Origin: B2-G16 sp964528085
Lineage (GTDB): Bacteria; Bipolaricaulota; Bipolaricaulia; UBA7950; UBA9294
DNA length: 38,701 bases
Assembly: GCA_964528085.1 (NCBI GenBank)
Contig: CAZGRE010000011.1
Span: 1 to 38,701, forward strand
Direction: 5' to 3'
The position numbers were made by a program, and so were the translations under genes. Positions 7,512 through 16,141 of the stretch are shown here, piece by piece (within the stretch, counting starts at the first letter, position 1; each line of letters begins with the position of its first letter). The notes under the pieces were generated by a model that was not told the DNA's origin, ran no database searches, and worked only from the letters and a program-made list of their open reading frames with translations.

Positions 7512-8147
7512 TCAGGCACTATCAACTCGGCGCATCAACCGTTCGTTCAGCATCCTCTGCCGATCGGCCCGGGAGCCGCCGCTGATCACCTCCCGCTCGA
7601 GCGACCTCAACGAGAACGGCTCCCCGATCGATACGGTGACGCGGGGGAACCGGAACGGATACTCCGGGGGATACGGCCCGCTGACGCGGATGTTCACGGG
7701 GAGGAGATCCTTCTTCGTCAAGGCGGCGAACCGGATCGCTCCGCCCTTCACCTCGGTCCGTCTCTTGGTCGTCCCCTCCGGGAAGATCCCGACCAGCCGC
7801 TCCCTCTTTATTGCCGTCAGCATCCGACGGAAATCCTGTTTTCCGAAGCCATCCCGGTCGATGACCGTCGCATACATTCTGATCAGCGGCCGGACGATCG
7901 GGTTGTGCCTCATCAACCCCTTGCGCGCGATGAAGTGGATCCGATTCGACGGGCCGATGGCGGCGATCAAGATCGGGATGTCCCAGTAGCTCCGATGACG
8001 GGCGACGATGATGTATTCCCCATCGCGCTTCAAGTTCTCTCTCCCTTCGATGCGAAGAAAGAAGAGGACCTTTGTCAGGATGAGGAGCAAGAAAGCTAGA
8101 AACGCGTAAAGTCCGCCCTTGAGCCCGCTTCTCAGCCGTTGTCCCAA
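7512..8147 (-). CDS. plsC: 1-acyl-sn-glycerol-3-phosphate acyltransferase (PlsC family)
   Basis: 211 residues. Transfers an acyl group to lysophosphatidic acid to form phosphatidic acid at the inner face of the membrane. An N-terminal membrane segment (LYAFLAFLLLILTKVLFFL) is followed by the catalytic H(X)4D motif HRSYWD (residues 51-56) and the substrate-binding IFPEGTTKRR (about 121-130). The frame begins at a TTG, 16 nt inside cmk, with GAAGGA close upstream, so the exact start is less certain than the identity. The cmk-plsC-rpsA order is conserved in many bacteria. Confidence 0.9.
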   Translation of the reverse strand: MGQRLRSGLKGGLYAFLAFLLLILTKVLFFLRIEGRENLKRDGEYIIVARHRSYWDIPILIAAIGPSNRIHFIARKGLMRHNPIVRPLIRMYATVIDRDGFGKQDFRRMLTAIKRERLVGIFPEGTTKRRTEVKGGAIRFAALTKKDLLPVNIRVSGPYPPEYPFRFPRVTVSIGEPFSLRSLEREVISGGSRADRQRMLNERLMRRVDSA

Positions 8148-8758
8148 CGTCCTTCCAACCGCTCCTTGACCAGGTGTATCGCCTCGGAAATGACCTCAGT
8201 GAGGGTCTTTTGATCGGTGTCGATTATAGTCGCATCAGAAGCGGGGTTCAAGGGCGCGATCTCCCGGGTCGAGTCCCTCTCGTCCCTCCGGATGATCTCC
8301 CGGAGCGTCTCTGTGAATTCGGAGTCCCCCCGCTGCGAAGCCCGCCGCCGGGCACGGACCTCCGGGCTGGCGCGGAGGAAGATCTTGACATCGGCGTCGG
8401 GGAGGACGACCGTCCCAATGTCCCTTCCCTCCATCACAACATCCGCCCTATCGGCTATGGCGCGCTGCAGGGCGACGAGCCTCTCGCGTACCTCGGGGAG
8501 CGTCGCAACCTTCGAGGAGCCCTGGTCGAGCTCGGGGGTGTGAAGGAGATCGGTCACATCCTCCCCGTTTAGAAGGAGCCTACCGTCCGCTGAGACGTCG
8601 ATTTCGATCCGATCGAGGGATAGGCCGCGCTCGAACGCGAGGGCGACCGCCCGGTACATCTTCCCCGTCTCGACGAACCGGCAGCCGAAATGCCGGGCCA
8701 GCGCCTTGCCCAATGACGTCTTCCCCGAGGCGGCCGGTCCATCGATCGCGATCTTCAT
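8132..8758 (-). CDS. cmk: Cytidylate kinase
   Basis: 208 residues. Phosphorylates CMP and dCMP with ATP. It starts MKIAIDGPAASGKTS (P-loop) and continues with the family segments FVETGKMYRAVA, MEGRDIGTVVLPDADVKIF and RRDERDSTREIAPL. The ATG at 8758 overlaps the ispE stop as ATGA and has a G-rich Shine-Dalgarno; an in-frame ATG four codons upstream (8770) is less likely. It is part of the ispE-cmk-plsC-rpsA-hup string. Confidence 0.95.
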   Translation of the reverse strand: MKIAIDGPAASGKTSLGKALARHFGCRFVETGKMYRAVALAFERGLSLDRIEIDVSADGRLLLNGEDVTDLLHTPELDQGSSKVATLPEVRERLVALQRAIADRADVVMEGRDIGTVVLPDADVKIFLRASPEVRARRRASQRGDSEFTETLREIIRRDERDSTREIAPLNPASDATIIDTDQKTLTEVISEAIHLVKERLEGRWDNG

Positions 8759-9582
8759 CCAAACCCCCATGCAACCCTAAACCCCTCCGCCGTAGACCGG
8801 CAGATGAAGATCGAAGCCTCGGGGAACCCATCCCTCAGCCCCTCCGCAGCCGCCTCGGCCGTACCCCGATCGGGAAAAGCGGCGTAGAACGCCGATCCGC
8901 TCCCGCTCATACCGGAGAAGAGAGCGCCGATTTGCAATATCCCCTGATGATACCTCATCAACTCCGGGTAGATCGTAAGGGCGGGGGAGAGGAGGTCGTT
9001 CACACCGAGTTTCAGCCCGCGCGCGGCGGACTCCGGCGGGCTCCATCCCCGATAGACGTCGGATGTCCGGCACCCGAGCGGCGGAACGAGGAGGAGGAAC
9101 CACTCCGAGCGGGGCGGCCCCGCCGGAGAGACGATCTCACCCCGTCCTCTAACCCGGAGGAGGCCGCCGCGGAGGAACAGGGGGACATCCGATCCGACCC
9201 GGGCGGCGACTGCGAGGAGCTCCTCATAAGCCAAGCGGGGCGGGAACAACCGATCTATCGCCGAGATAACAGCCGCTGCATCGGACGAGCCGCCCCCCAG
9301 GCCGGCCCCGGCCGGTATCCCTTTCCTCACCGTTATCCGCACTCCATCCCCCCCTCCCTTCGCTGCCAGGATCGATCTCGCCGCTCGCTCGGCGAGATCC
9401 TCCCCCTCGATCTCAGCGAGATCGTTTTCTACGCGTATCCCGACGCCGGGTTGAACCGTGATGCGATCGGCGAGGTCGACCGTCTGAACGAGGGATTCGA
9501 TCTCATGATACCCATCATCCCTCCGAGCGACGACCCGGAGCGCCAGGTTGATCTTCGCAAATGCATAAAGCTCGAGCCTCAT
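8755..9582 (-). CDS. ispE: 4-diphosphocytidyl-2-C-methyl-D-erythritol kinase
   Basis: 275 residues, GHMP kinase family. Fourth step of the MEP route to isoprenoid precursors: phosphorylates CDP-methylerythritol at the 2-hydroxyl with ATP. Seen: AFAKINLALRVV at the N-terminus, DGYHEIES, the ATP-binding GIPAGAGLGGGSSDAAA (about residues 89-105), and the C-terminal SGMSGSGSAFYA. Start and stop are both ATGA overlaps with the neighbouring genes, so it is translated as part of the minus-strand operon. It implies a bacterial MEP pathway rather than mevalonate in this organism. Confidence 0.95.
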   Translation of the reverse strand: MRLELYAFAKINLALRVVARRDDGYHEIESLVQTVDLADRITVQPGVGIRVENDLAEIEGEDLAERAARSILAAKGGGDGVRITVRKGIPAGAGLGGGSSDAAAVISAIDRLFPPRLAYEELLAVAARVGSDVPLFLRGGLLRVRGRGEIVSPAGPPRSEWFLLLVPPLGCRTSDVYRGWSPPESAARGLKLGVNDLLSPALTIYPELMRYHQGILQIGALFSGMSGSGSAFYAAFPDRGTAEAAAEGLRDGFPEASIFICRSTAEGFRVAWGFG

Positions 9583-10718
9583 CCCGGAAGGACCTCGCTC
9601 CCCTCGAAGATCACCTTCTTCACCGGGTTAAGACCGATGAAATCCCCGATTTCGCGGTAATCGTCGATGTCGAGTATCACGAGATCGGCGAGCTTCCCCG
9701 GCTCGATCGATCCGATCTCACCGGCGAGGTCGACGGCAGCCGCTCCGTTCAGTGTTGCAGCTGAAATCCCCTCCTCCAAACTCATATCGAGCCGCTTTAC
9801 GGCGAGGGAGATAACCGACCACATCGACCCGACCCCGTAGCCGCCGAGGCCGGAATCGGTCCCGATGGCGATCGGAAGGCCAGAGTCGATCATCCGTCGC
9901 GCCTCCGGATAGGGCCGATCGAGGAGGAACGCCGTACCGGGAAGGAGGACGGGGATCACGCCGGCTCGCTTCAACTCGTCGATATCCCGCTTCGCAGGAG
10001 CGAAGAGGTGATCGATCGACGTCACCTCGAGCTCGGCGCCGAGCCGTCCGATCTCCCGATCCGTTCCAGCGATGTGGATCTTCGCGCGGAGACTCGCCCC
10101 GCGCGCTGCACGAAGGATCGTCCTCGTCTCGGCTTCAGTATACCCTCCATCCCCACACACTACGTCGCAGAACTGCACGAGACGGCGCCGGCTGAGCGTC
10201 GGGATCACCTCGCTTATCAGCGCGGAGACCCGATCCTCCCGGATCGTCCCTTCACACCGCTCGAGGGACCCGAGGAACGTCGGTAGAAGGCGGATTGGAA
10301 CGGTGCCCTTCAGCTCCTGGATGAGCTTAAGGAGGGGGATCCCTTCCCCGGGGGTAACGGCGGATCCACACTTAACCTCGATCGTCGTCGTCCCCATCCC
10401 GATCGCCCGCCGTATCCCCCTCACCAGGCGTCGACCGAGCTCCCCCTCTCCGAGCCGCCGCCGTTCGGGAATCCCCGGCGGGAGGAGGGCATGAACGTGC
10501 GGATCGACCAACCCGGGAAGGACGACGCCGCCGTTCGCATCGATGATCAGATCGATCCCGTCCCTTGAATGGGCCTTCCCTATCGACGTGATCCGGCCGC
10601 CGCTGATCAGGACCTCCACCCGCTCTTCAACGGCGATCACCGACATCCCCGGGCCTGAGAGAGGCTCCCTCCCCTGCGGCGTCACGAGCTGCCCGATATT
10701 GGTTATAAGGGTGTTCAT
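9579..10718 (-). CDS. Imidazolonepropionase-like amidohydrolase
   Basis: 379-residue metal-dependent amidohydrolase most like HutI, which opens imidazolone-5-propionate in histidine breakdown. Seen: an N-terminal small beta domain (NIGQLVTP), first metal ligands VDPHVH (His74, His76), then VQFCDVVCGDGGYTEAE, KIHIAGTD (His215), IDHLF (His237), VLLPGTAFLL and the metal-binding Asp in IGTDSG (about 288). HutI is usually about 400-420 residues. No other hut gene is in the window; instead the gene heads the ispE-cmk-plsC-rpsA-hup operon, so its true substrate is open. AGGAGG lies 4 nt before the ATG. Identity as an amidohydrolase is firm; histidine catabolism is not. Confidence 0.85.
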   Translation of the reverse strand: MNTLITNIGQLVTPQGREPLSGPGMSVIAVEERVEVLISGGRITSIGKAHSRDGIDLIIDANGGVVLPGLVDPHVHALLPPGIPERRRLGEGELGRRLVRGIRRAIGMGTTTIEVKCGSAVTPGEGIPLLKLIQELKGTVPIRLLPTFLGSLERCEGTIREDRVSALISEVIPTLSRRRLVQFCDVVCGDGGYTEAETRTILRAARGASLRAKIHIAGTDREIGRLGAELEVTSIDHLFAPAKRDIDELKRAGVIPVLLPGTAFLLDRPYPEARRMIDSGLPIAIGTDSGLGGYGVGSMWSVISLAVKRLDMSLEEGISAATLNGAAAVDLAGEIGSIEPGKLADLVILDIDDYREIGDFIGLNPVKKVIFEGSEVLPG

Positions 10719-10734
10719 CGGCCTCCTAAACGAA

Positions 10735-10763
10735 AGTATAATCGGCGCCGAATCGCTTTACAA
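10735..10763 (-). promoter_or_regulatory. Promoter of the amidohydrolase-ispE-cmk-plsC-rpsA-hup string
   Basis: Minus strand: -35 TTGTAA (10763-10758), 17-bp spacer, -10 TATACT (10740-10735). Transcription would begin near 10728, immediately before the AGGAGG of the first gene. Its -35 box overlaps the -35 box of the divergent era promoter. Confidence 0.5.
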
Positions 10764-10785
10764 CGGGCTTTTAGCGTGGTATACT
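10757..10785 (+). promoter_or_regulatory. Promoter of the era operon
   Basis: Plus strand: -35 TTTACA (10757-10762), exactly 17 bp, -10 TATACT (10780-10785); each box differs from consensus at one position. Transcription should begin near 10792, giving a leader of about 98 nt before era. The leader holds a perfect 7-bp hairpin GAGGGAG-AAT-CTCCCTC at 10820-10836 and a T5 run at about 10864. Confidence 0.7.
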
Positions 10786-10889
10786 CCCGGTTTAACACAA
10801 AAGGGAATGTACACCGGAAGAGGGAGAATCTCCCTCAGAGGACGGCGTCCGCACCAGCGTCGGTTTTTACCAAAAGAACGGAAGGTGGG

Positions 10890-11780
10890 ATGAGCGAGTA
10901 TAGATCCGGGCTTGTCGGTGTCCTCGGACAGACGAATGTAGGGAAGTCGACGTTTCTGAATGCTATCCTAGGAGAGAAACTCCTCATCACTTCCAGTAAA
11001 CCACAGGCGACACGCAATCGGATCCGCTGCGTTCTGACGACCGATCGAGCGCAGATCGTCTTCGTCGACACGCCCGGCCTTCACCATCCGAAGACGAAGC
11101 TGAGCCGTCACCTCGTCCGCGAGGCGTATCGGAGCCTCCGTGGCTTGGACGTCCTCCTCTACGTCATCGAGCCATGGGGGAGGCTCGATCCATTCGACCG
11201 AGGGATTCTCGACCGTATCGAACCCGGAGGGCCGCCGATCATCCTCCTCGTCAACAAGATCGACATCGCCAGACGGGGGTCCCTGGAGGCGACGCTCGTC
11301 GCTTACGCTGAAACCGAACGCTTCGCCGAGTTGATCCCAATATCCGCCACCAAGGGGATCGGCCTCACGGATGCCCTAGAAACGCTGATCGGATACGTCC
11401 CCATCGCCCCTCCTCTCTTCCCGCCCGAGATCAAGTACGACCATACCGAGGAGTTCTTGATCGGAGAGCTGATCCGGGAGAAGGTGACCGAGCTCACCCA
11501 CCGCGAGGTCCCCTATTCGATAGCGGTGCGCGTGAAGTGGATCATCGAGCGCGACGATGGGCTCGTGGAGATCAAGGCCGAGATCATCACCGAACGACAA
11601 TCGCAGAAGGGAATAGTAATCGGTAAGAGAGGACATAAGATAAAAAAAATCGGGACCTTAGCCAGAGCGGATATCGAGAGGCTCCTCGGTCGTCGGGTCT
11701 ACCTTGAGCTCGTCGTCAAGGTGAGGCCGCGCTGGACGGCCGATGAAGAAAAGATACGCGAACTGACCAAAGCGGAATAG
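10890..11780 (+). CDS. era: GTPase Era
   Basis: 296 residues. Ribosome-assembly GTPase that binds the 3' end of 16S rRNA. G1 GQTNVGKS (13-20), G3 DTPG (60-63), G4 NKID (122-125) and G5 SATKG are intact, followed by the linker PPEIKYDHTEEFLIGELIRE and a C-terminal KH domain with the GKRGHKIKKIG loop. The frame is open about 38 codons upstream, but the ATG at 10890 has a good GGAAGGTGGG Shine-Dalgarno and matches the usual Era N-terminus. First gene of an operon with a diguanylate cyclase directly behind it. Confidence 0.97.
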   Translation: MSEYRSGLVGVLGQTNVGKSTFLNAILGEKLLITSSKPQATRNRIRCVLTTDRAQIVFVDTPGLHHPKTKLSRHLVREAYRSLRGLDVLLYVIEPWGRLDPFDRGILDRIEPGGPPIILLVNKIDIARRGSLEATLVAYAETERFAELIPISATKGIGLTDALETLIGYVPIAPPLFPPEIKYDHTEEFLIGELIREKVTELTHREVPYSIAVRVKWIIERDDGLVEIKAEIITERQSQKGIVIGKRGHKIKKIGTLARADIERLLGRRVYLELVVKVRPRWTADEEKIRELTKAE

Positions 11781-14216
11781 GTGATACCTGTGGTCGAATC
11801 CGCAAGGGGAGAGGATCGCTTACCAGAAGTGGAGACCTACCGTGATCTGATCGAGCACGGTCCGACCGGTGCCTTCGCCGTCGATGCCGGCCGACTGACC
11901 TACGTCAACCGCTTCTTCCTCGAGAAGCTCGGATACTCCCGCAATGAACTGATCGGAAGGCCGTTCGAGGAGCTGGTCGCTCAGGACGACCGCTCCAGGC
12001 TTCGAGCCGCTTACGCCGACCCGACTGGGATCGGGAATGCCCCTGTAATCTATCGATTCGTAGGTAAAAACGGTAGCACCTGCATCGGAGAGGTCCACTT
12101 GCGCTCGGTCGATGGGAAGGGGCGGATCGTCGGGACCGTCCGCGATATCACATCAGAGGTGAGGCTGAGGCGCCTTCACCGTGCCGCCCTCGAACTCGGG
12201 GAGGTGATCCTGGCCGAGGGGAAGATAGATCGGATCCTTGAGATCGTCCTCGATGAGATCGTCGCTCACAGCGGGTTTCAGCGGGCCGTTCTCTCCTTAT
12301 ACGACCTGTCGATTCCGAACCCGTTCGAAGGGGAGATCGTCAAGATCGTCTCCTCCGGCCTGACCGCCGCTGAGGAGGAGGCCCTCCTCCGCCAGGTGCC
12401 GCTGTCGGTCGACGAGCGTAAGCTCGCATTCAGCGAAGAATTTCGGTTGGGACGGGCATCTTACATCCCCCACGACCGGATCCCCTGGAACCGGGAGTTC
12501 GGGATCAGGGGTAACGTCTCACTCGCCGGCTGGCACAAGGACGACCTCCTCTTCATACCCCTGCGCGGGACGGCGGGGATCATCGGGAGCATCTCCCTCG
12601 ATGACCCGATCGACGGGAGCGCTCCGACACCGGCTTCGATCGAGCCGGTCGCATATCTCGCCAACTTCGCCGCCCTCGCCGTGGAACGGATATTCAAGCT
12701 CCGCCAGCTGAGAAGGCAGAAGGAGCGGCTGCACGCCCTGTGGAGGCTGGGTAACGAGCTGACCGGGCTGAGGGATGTCGAAACCCTATGCGAGAGGGCC
12801 GCGCGCCGGGTGCGTGACGACATGGACTACGATTTCTGCTCCATCTGGCTGGTCGAGGGCTCGGAGCTGGTCCAAACGGGGATAGCGGCGAAGCCGCAGT
12901 TCGCAGCCAGTGAAATACCGATGAAGGGGATGCGGATACCTCTGGATGGGGATGGGATCATCCGCCTTGCGATCAAGCATGACGAACCGGTGATCGTTCC
13001 GGACGTTGAACGGGATGAACGGTATCATGGGCCCCGCCCCTCCATCCGATCGGTGATCGCAGTCCCGCTCATCGGAAGGAAGGGGCCGATCGGCGTGATC
13101 AACGTGGAGAGCAGGAAGCGGGCGGCGTTCGACGGGGAGGATCTCGAGGTCCTTTCCGCCCTAGGAAACCAGCTTGCAATCACGATCTCCTCTCTCAGGA
13201 GGGAGGAATCCCTCTCCCTGATCTACGCCTTCGGACAGCAGATCGCTGCCGCTTCGACCGTGGAACAGATCGTGGCGGGGACGCTCGATTTTTTGAGCGA
13301 CCAGTTCGGATATCAGCTGAGCGTCATCTTCCTCTACGACGAACAAGGCCGCCTGGCGGTCGCCGGGGAGCGCGGGCCGTACGGCGAGAAGGGGGTAGAG
13401 GTCGGATGGGTAATCCCCGCAGGCCGGGGGATCGTCAATTGGGTCGCACAAAACAAGAAATGCGCGCTCGTCGATGACGTGAGGGAGGATCCGCGCTACT
13501 ACGAAGCGTTCTTCGGAACCCGCTCGGAGATAGCGGTACCGATCATGTTCAGCGAGGAGCTATACGGCGTATTGAACGTCGAGAGCAGGGTCCCCGGCTA
13601 CTTCGACGAGGACGACCGCCGGCTCCTCGAAGTGATCGCCAACCACCTCGCCATTGCGCTCTCCAACCTAGCTTCGAAGGAGAGCCTCCGCGAACAGGCG
13701 ATCCGCGACCCGTTGACCGGGCTCTACAATCGCCACTACTTCAACTCGATCATCGAAGCCGAATTCAGCAGGAGCAACCGGTACAACCGACCCCTGACGC
13801 TGATGATGATCGACCTCGACGGGTTCCGGGACGTCAACAACAGGCTCGGACATCTGAAGGGGGACGAGATCCTCCAGCAGGTCGCCCGCGTCCTCGAGGA
13901 GAGCGTCCGCTCCGCTGATCACGTCATCCGCTACGGCGGGGACGAGTTCCTCGTGTTGATGCCGGAGACGCAACAGGAGGCGGAGCGGGTGACGGAGCGG
14001 CTCCGCGAGCGGATCGGGGAGCTTCCGGAAAGGGCTGGGATCCCCGACCTCTCCCTCGGGCTGAGCATCGGAATCTACTCACACCCGCCGGGGGAGGATC
14101 GACCGCTCCAGGAGATCCTCGAGGAAGTCGACCGGAAGATGTACGCCGACAAACGGGAGCGACAGCTCGATCGGACCGATGAATATCGCTATCCACCCAC
14201 TGACGACGCTCGATGA
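11781..14216 (+). CDS. PAS-GAF-GAF-GAF-GGDEF diguanylate cyclase
   Basis: 811-residue signalling protein with no membrane segment. A PAS domain (about 18-125, with GRLTYVNRFFLEKLGYS) is followed by three GAF-like domains (about 150-310, 325-475, 490-635) and a C-terminal GGDEF domain. The active-site motif YGGDEF is intact at about 718-723 and a product-inhibition I-site RxxD (RSAD, 710-713) precedes it, so an active, feedback-controlled cyclase making c-di-GMP is expected. The ligands of the PAS and GAF domains cannot be told from sequence. Two starts are possible: GTG at 11781, touching the era stop, or GTG at 11790 with AGGTGA 5 nt upstream. It is transcribed with era. Confidence 0.93.
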   Translation: MIPVVESARGEDRLPEVETYRDLIEHGPTGAFAVDAGRLTYVNRFFLEKLGYSRNELIGRPFEELVAQDDRSRLRAAYADPTGIGNAPVIYRFVGKNGSTCIGEVHLRSVDGKGRIVGTVRDITSEVRLRRLHRAALELGEVILAEGKIDRILEIVLDEIVAHSGFQRAVLSLYDLSIPNPFEGEIVKIVSSGLTAAEEEALLRQVPLSVDERKLAFSEEFRLGRASYIPHDRIPWNREFGIRGNVSLAGWHKDDLLFIPLRGTAGIIGSISLDDPIDGSAPTPASIEPVAYLANFAALAVERIFKLRQLRRQKERLHALWRLGNELTGLRDVETLCERAARRVRDDMDYDFCSIWLVEGSELVQTGIAAKPQFAASEIPMKGMRIPLDGDGIIRLAIKHDEPVIVPDVERDERYHGPRPSIRSVIAVPLIGRKGPIGVINVESRKRAAFDGEDLEVLSALGNQLAITISSLRREESLSLIYAFGQQIAAASTVEQIVAGTLDFLSDQFGYQLSVIFLYDEQGRLAVAGERGPYGEKGVEVGWVIPAGRGIVNWVAQNKKCALVDDVREDPRYYEAFFGTRSEIAVPIMFSEELYGVLNVESRVPGYFDEDDRRLLEVIANHLAIALSNLASKESLREQAIRDPLTGLYNRHYFNSIIEAEFSRSNRYNRPLTLMMIDLDGFRDVNNRLGHLKGDEILQQVARVLEESVRSADHVIRYGGDEFLVLMPETQQEAERVTERLRERIGELPERAGIPDLSLGLSIGIYSHPPGEDRPLQEILEEVDRKMYADKRERQLDRTDEYRYPPTDDAR

Positions 14217-15021
14217 CCTGGAGGCGTGCGAGCTCCTCCAACGCTCCCTCCTCGGCGAGCGGGCGCGCTCACCCCTGTCCGTCCCCATCCTCGCCGCGAT
14301 CGAGGAAGCGGGAGGCCTCCTCCTCGGTGCTTGGGAAGGCGGGACCCTGTACGGAGCTCTCGTCGATCTCGTCGCTGCCGACTCAGCCTCCCGATTCACC
14401 TGGATTCACGCCGTGGCGGAGGGCGCGAGGAACAAGGGGATCGGCTCGCTCCTCCGGATGAGGGAGCGAAGGATCCACCTTGCAAACGGGATCGACCTCA
14501 TCCGGTGGTGGATGGACCCGCTCCGCAGCGATCAGTCACACCTTGCGTTTAACAAGCTCGGGGCGATCGGCTCGGGCTACTTGAGGAACGCCCTCGGCCC
14601 GCTTTCAGATCGCTTAAACAGCGGGCTCGCCTCCGACCGGATCAGGATCGAATGGTGGCTCGACTCGCCACGCGTCCGTCGCGGCCTCGAACAAGGGCTA
14701 CCGCTCAGCCACTTCGAGCTCTCGTTCCACCAGATGGAGGTTCTGACGAAGACGACGCGACTTTCCACCGGCTCCCGCCGCCTCGTCGGGTTCGATTCCT
14801 CCCCCACGCACCCCTACGTACTGGCCGAGATCCCGGTCGATCTCGATCGATTACGCGCCGAGGACATCGATTCAGCGCGGATGTGGCGGCTCGGTCTGCG
14901 CGAGCTCTATCCCTTGCTATTCTCGCTCGGATATACGATCGTTGGACTCGTCCACGAAGGGGGACGGAGCTTCCACCTCTTCGAACGGAGTGGCCGCGAG
15001 GAGGTCCTCGACCGCGGCTGA
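14179..15021 (+). CDS. GNAT-like protein (COG3375 type)
   Basis: 280 residues, resembling the poorly characterised 'predicted GNAT superfamily acetyltransferase' family COG3375. Residues about 1-110 show the GNAT fold features: LLGAWEGGTLYGALVDL, WIHAVAEGARNKGIGSLLRM (acetyl-CoA loop of the R/Q-x-x-G-x-G/A type, here RNKGIGS), then IRWWMDPL and NAHFAFNKLGA-like sequence. The C-terminal half is a second conserved region without a known role. No substrate can be proposed. It begins 38 nt inside the cyclase gene, so translation is coupled; deoC follows 17 nt later. Confidence 0.7.
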   Translation: MNIAIHPLTTLDDLEACELLQRSLLGERARSPLSVPILAAIEEAGGLLLGAWEGGTLYGALVDLVAADSASRFTWIHAVAEGARNKGIGSLLRMRERRIHLANGIDLIRWWMDPLRSDQSHLAFNKLGAIGSGYLRNALGPLSDRLNSGLASDRIRIEWWLDSPRVRRGLEQGLPLSHFELSFHQMEVLTKTTRLSTGSRRLVGFDSSPTHPYVLAEIPVDLDRLRAEDIDSARMWRLGLRELYPLLFSLGYTIVGLVHEGGRSFHLFERSGREEVLDRG

Positions 15022-15038
15022 TCAGAGAAGGAGGAACC

Positions 15039-15710
15039 GTGCGACGTGAAGAACTGGCTAAGCTAATCGACCATACGCTACTCGGCCCGACAGCGACACG
15101 AGACGGAGTGAGGAGGCTGTGCGAAGAGGGTATCCGCTACGGGGTCGCCTCGGTCTGCGTCAACCCGTGCCATGTCCCCCTCGCCCGCGAGCTCACAGCG
15201 GAGACACCGGTGAAGGTGTGCGCGGTGATCGGTTTTCCGCATGGGATGACGACGGCTGAGGTGAAGGGGTTCGAGGCGGAGAAGTCAATCGCCGCCGGTG
15301 CGGAGGAACTCGACATGGTGTTGAACGTCGCCGCCCTCAAGGAAGGGGATTACGAGGCCGTCCTCGCCGATATCCGCGCCGTCTGCTCCGCCGCGCGCAA
15401 GGCGCCGGGGAAGGTCCTCGTCAAGGTGATCCTCGAGACCTCCCTCCTCGAGGAGGGGGAGAAGGTCGCCGGCGCGATCCTCGCCAAGGCGGGCGGGGCC
15501 GATTTTGTCAAGACCTCGACCGGGTTCGGCCCTAGCGGGGCGACCGTCGAAGACGTCGCCCTCCTCCGCCGGACCGTGGGCGAGGGGATGGGAGTGAAGG
15601 CGGCAGGCGGGATCCGCGACTACAAGACGGCGATCGCAATGATCGAGGCCGGGGCGAGCAGGATCGGCGCGAGCAGGACGACGACGATCCTCGAAGGGGC
15701 CGAGGGATGA
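15039..15710 (+). CDS. deoC: Deoxyribose-phosphate aldolase
   Basis: 223 residues, class I aldolase. Splits 2-deoxyribose-5-phosphate into glyceraldehyde-3-phosphate and acetaldehyde, salvaging deoxynucleosides. Catalytic residues are recognisable: Asp92 in EELDMVLN, Schiff-base Lys158 in FVKTSTGFG, and Lys187 in VKAAGGIRD. The start is a GTG with AAGGAGGA upstream; this gives the usual N-terminus ELAKLIDHTLLGP. Last gene of the era operon. No other deo gene is nearby. Confidence 0.96.
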   Translation: MRREELAKLIDHTLLGPTATRDGVRRLCEEGIRYGVASVCVNPCHVPLARELTAETPVKVCAVIGFPHGMTTAEVKGFEAEKSIAAGAEELDMVLNVAALKEGDYEAVLADIRAVCSAARKAPGKVLVKVILETSLLEEGEKVAGAILAKAGGADFVKTSTGFGPSGATVEDVALLRRTVGEGMGVKAAGGIRDYKTAIAMIEAGASRIGASRTTTILEGAEG

Positions 15711-15729
15711 CAAGAATCTCAAGCTTCCC

Positions 15730-15758
15730 TTGTTCGCCTAGCCCTGCTTCCCTATAGT
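15730..15758 (+). promoter_or_regulatory. Promoter of atpC-fabF
   Basis: Plus strand: -35 TTGTTC (15730-15735), 17-bp spacer, -10 TATAGT (15753-15758), in the 68-bp space after deoC. Transcription would start near 15765, just before GGGAGG and the atpC ATG. The -10 is good; the -35 is weak. Confidence 0.45.
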
Positions 15759-15778
15759 CTCCCGCCGAGGGAGGTCAG

Positions 15779-16141
15779 ATGCACTGTATAGTCCGATCGG
15801 GAGATCGAACGTTCTTCGATGGTGAGGCGTCGATGGTCGTAGCGAAGAGCGCGGCCGGCGAGTTCGCAATCATGGACGGGCACGCCCCCCTCCTCGCCGG
15901 GATCGGGGATGCTCCACTCAGGATCAAGGCGGGGGAAGGAGAGACGGTCCTCGCCTGCTTCGGTGGGACCCTCCGCGTCGGGACGGAGGGAGGGGTGGAG
16001 GTCCTCGTCGAGGACGCCGTCCCGGTGGATGAGATCGATCTCGCCGCGGTGAAGCGCCGCCTCTCGACCCTGGAGGAGGGGGACGAAACGACGAAGCGGC
16101 GGCTCGCGCTCCTCGAGCGGCTCAAGGAGGGATATGCCTAG
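15779..16141 (+). CDS. atpC: F-type ATP synthase epsilon-subunit-like protein (orphan)
   Basis: 120 residues resembling the epsilon subunit of F1Fo ATP synthase. The N-terminal beta-sandwich features are present: a strand ending RTFFDGEASMVVA, then GEFAIMDGHAPLLAGIG and RVGTEGGVEVLVEDA. A short C-terminal helical part (VKRRLSTLEEG...LLERLKEGYA) follows. In the complex, epsilon sits on the central stalk and can inhibit ATP hydrolysis. It is slightly shorter than usual (130-140). No other ATP synthase gene is in the window; instead it has its own promoter and overlaps fabF by 8 nt. Either a split-off atpC or a paralogue. Confidence 0.8.
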   Translation: MHCIVRSGDRTFFDGEASMVVAKSAAGEFAIMDGHAPLLAGIGDAPLRIKAGEGETVLACFGGTLRVGTEGGVEVLVEDAVPVDEIDLAAVKRRLSTLEEGDETTKRRLALLERLKEGYA

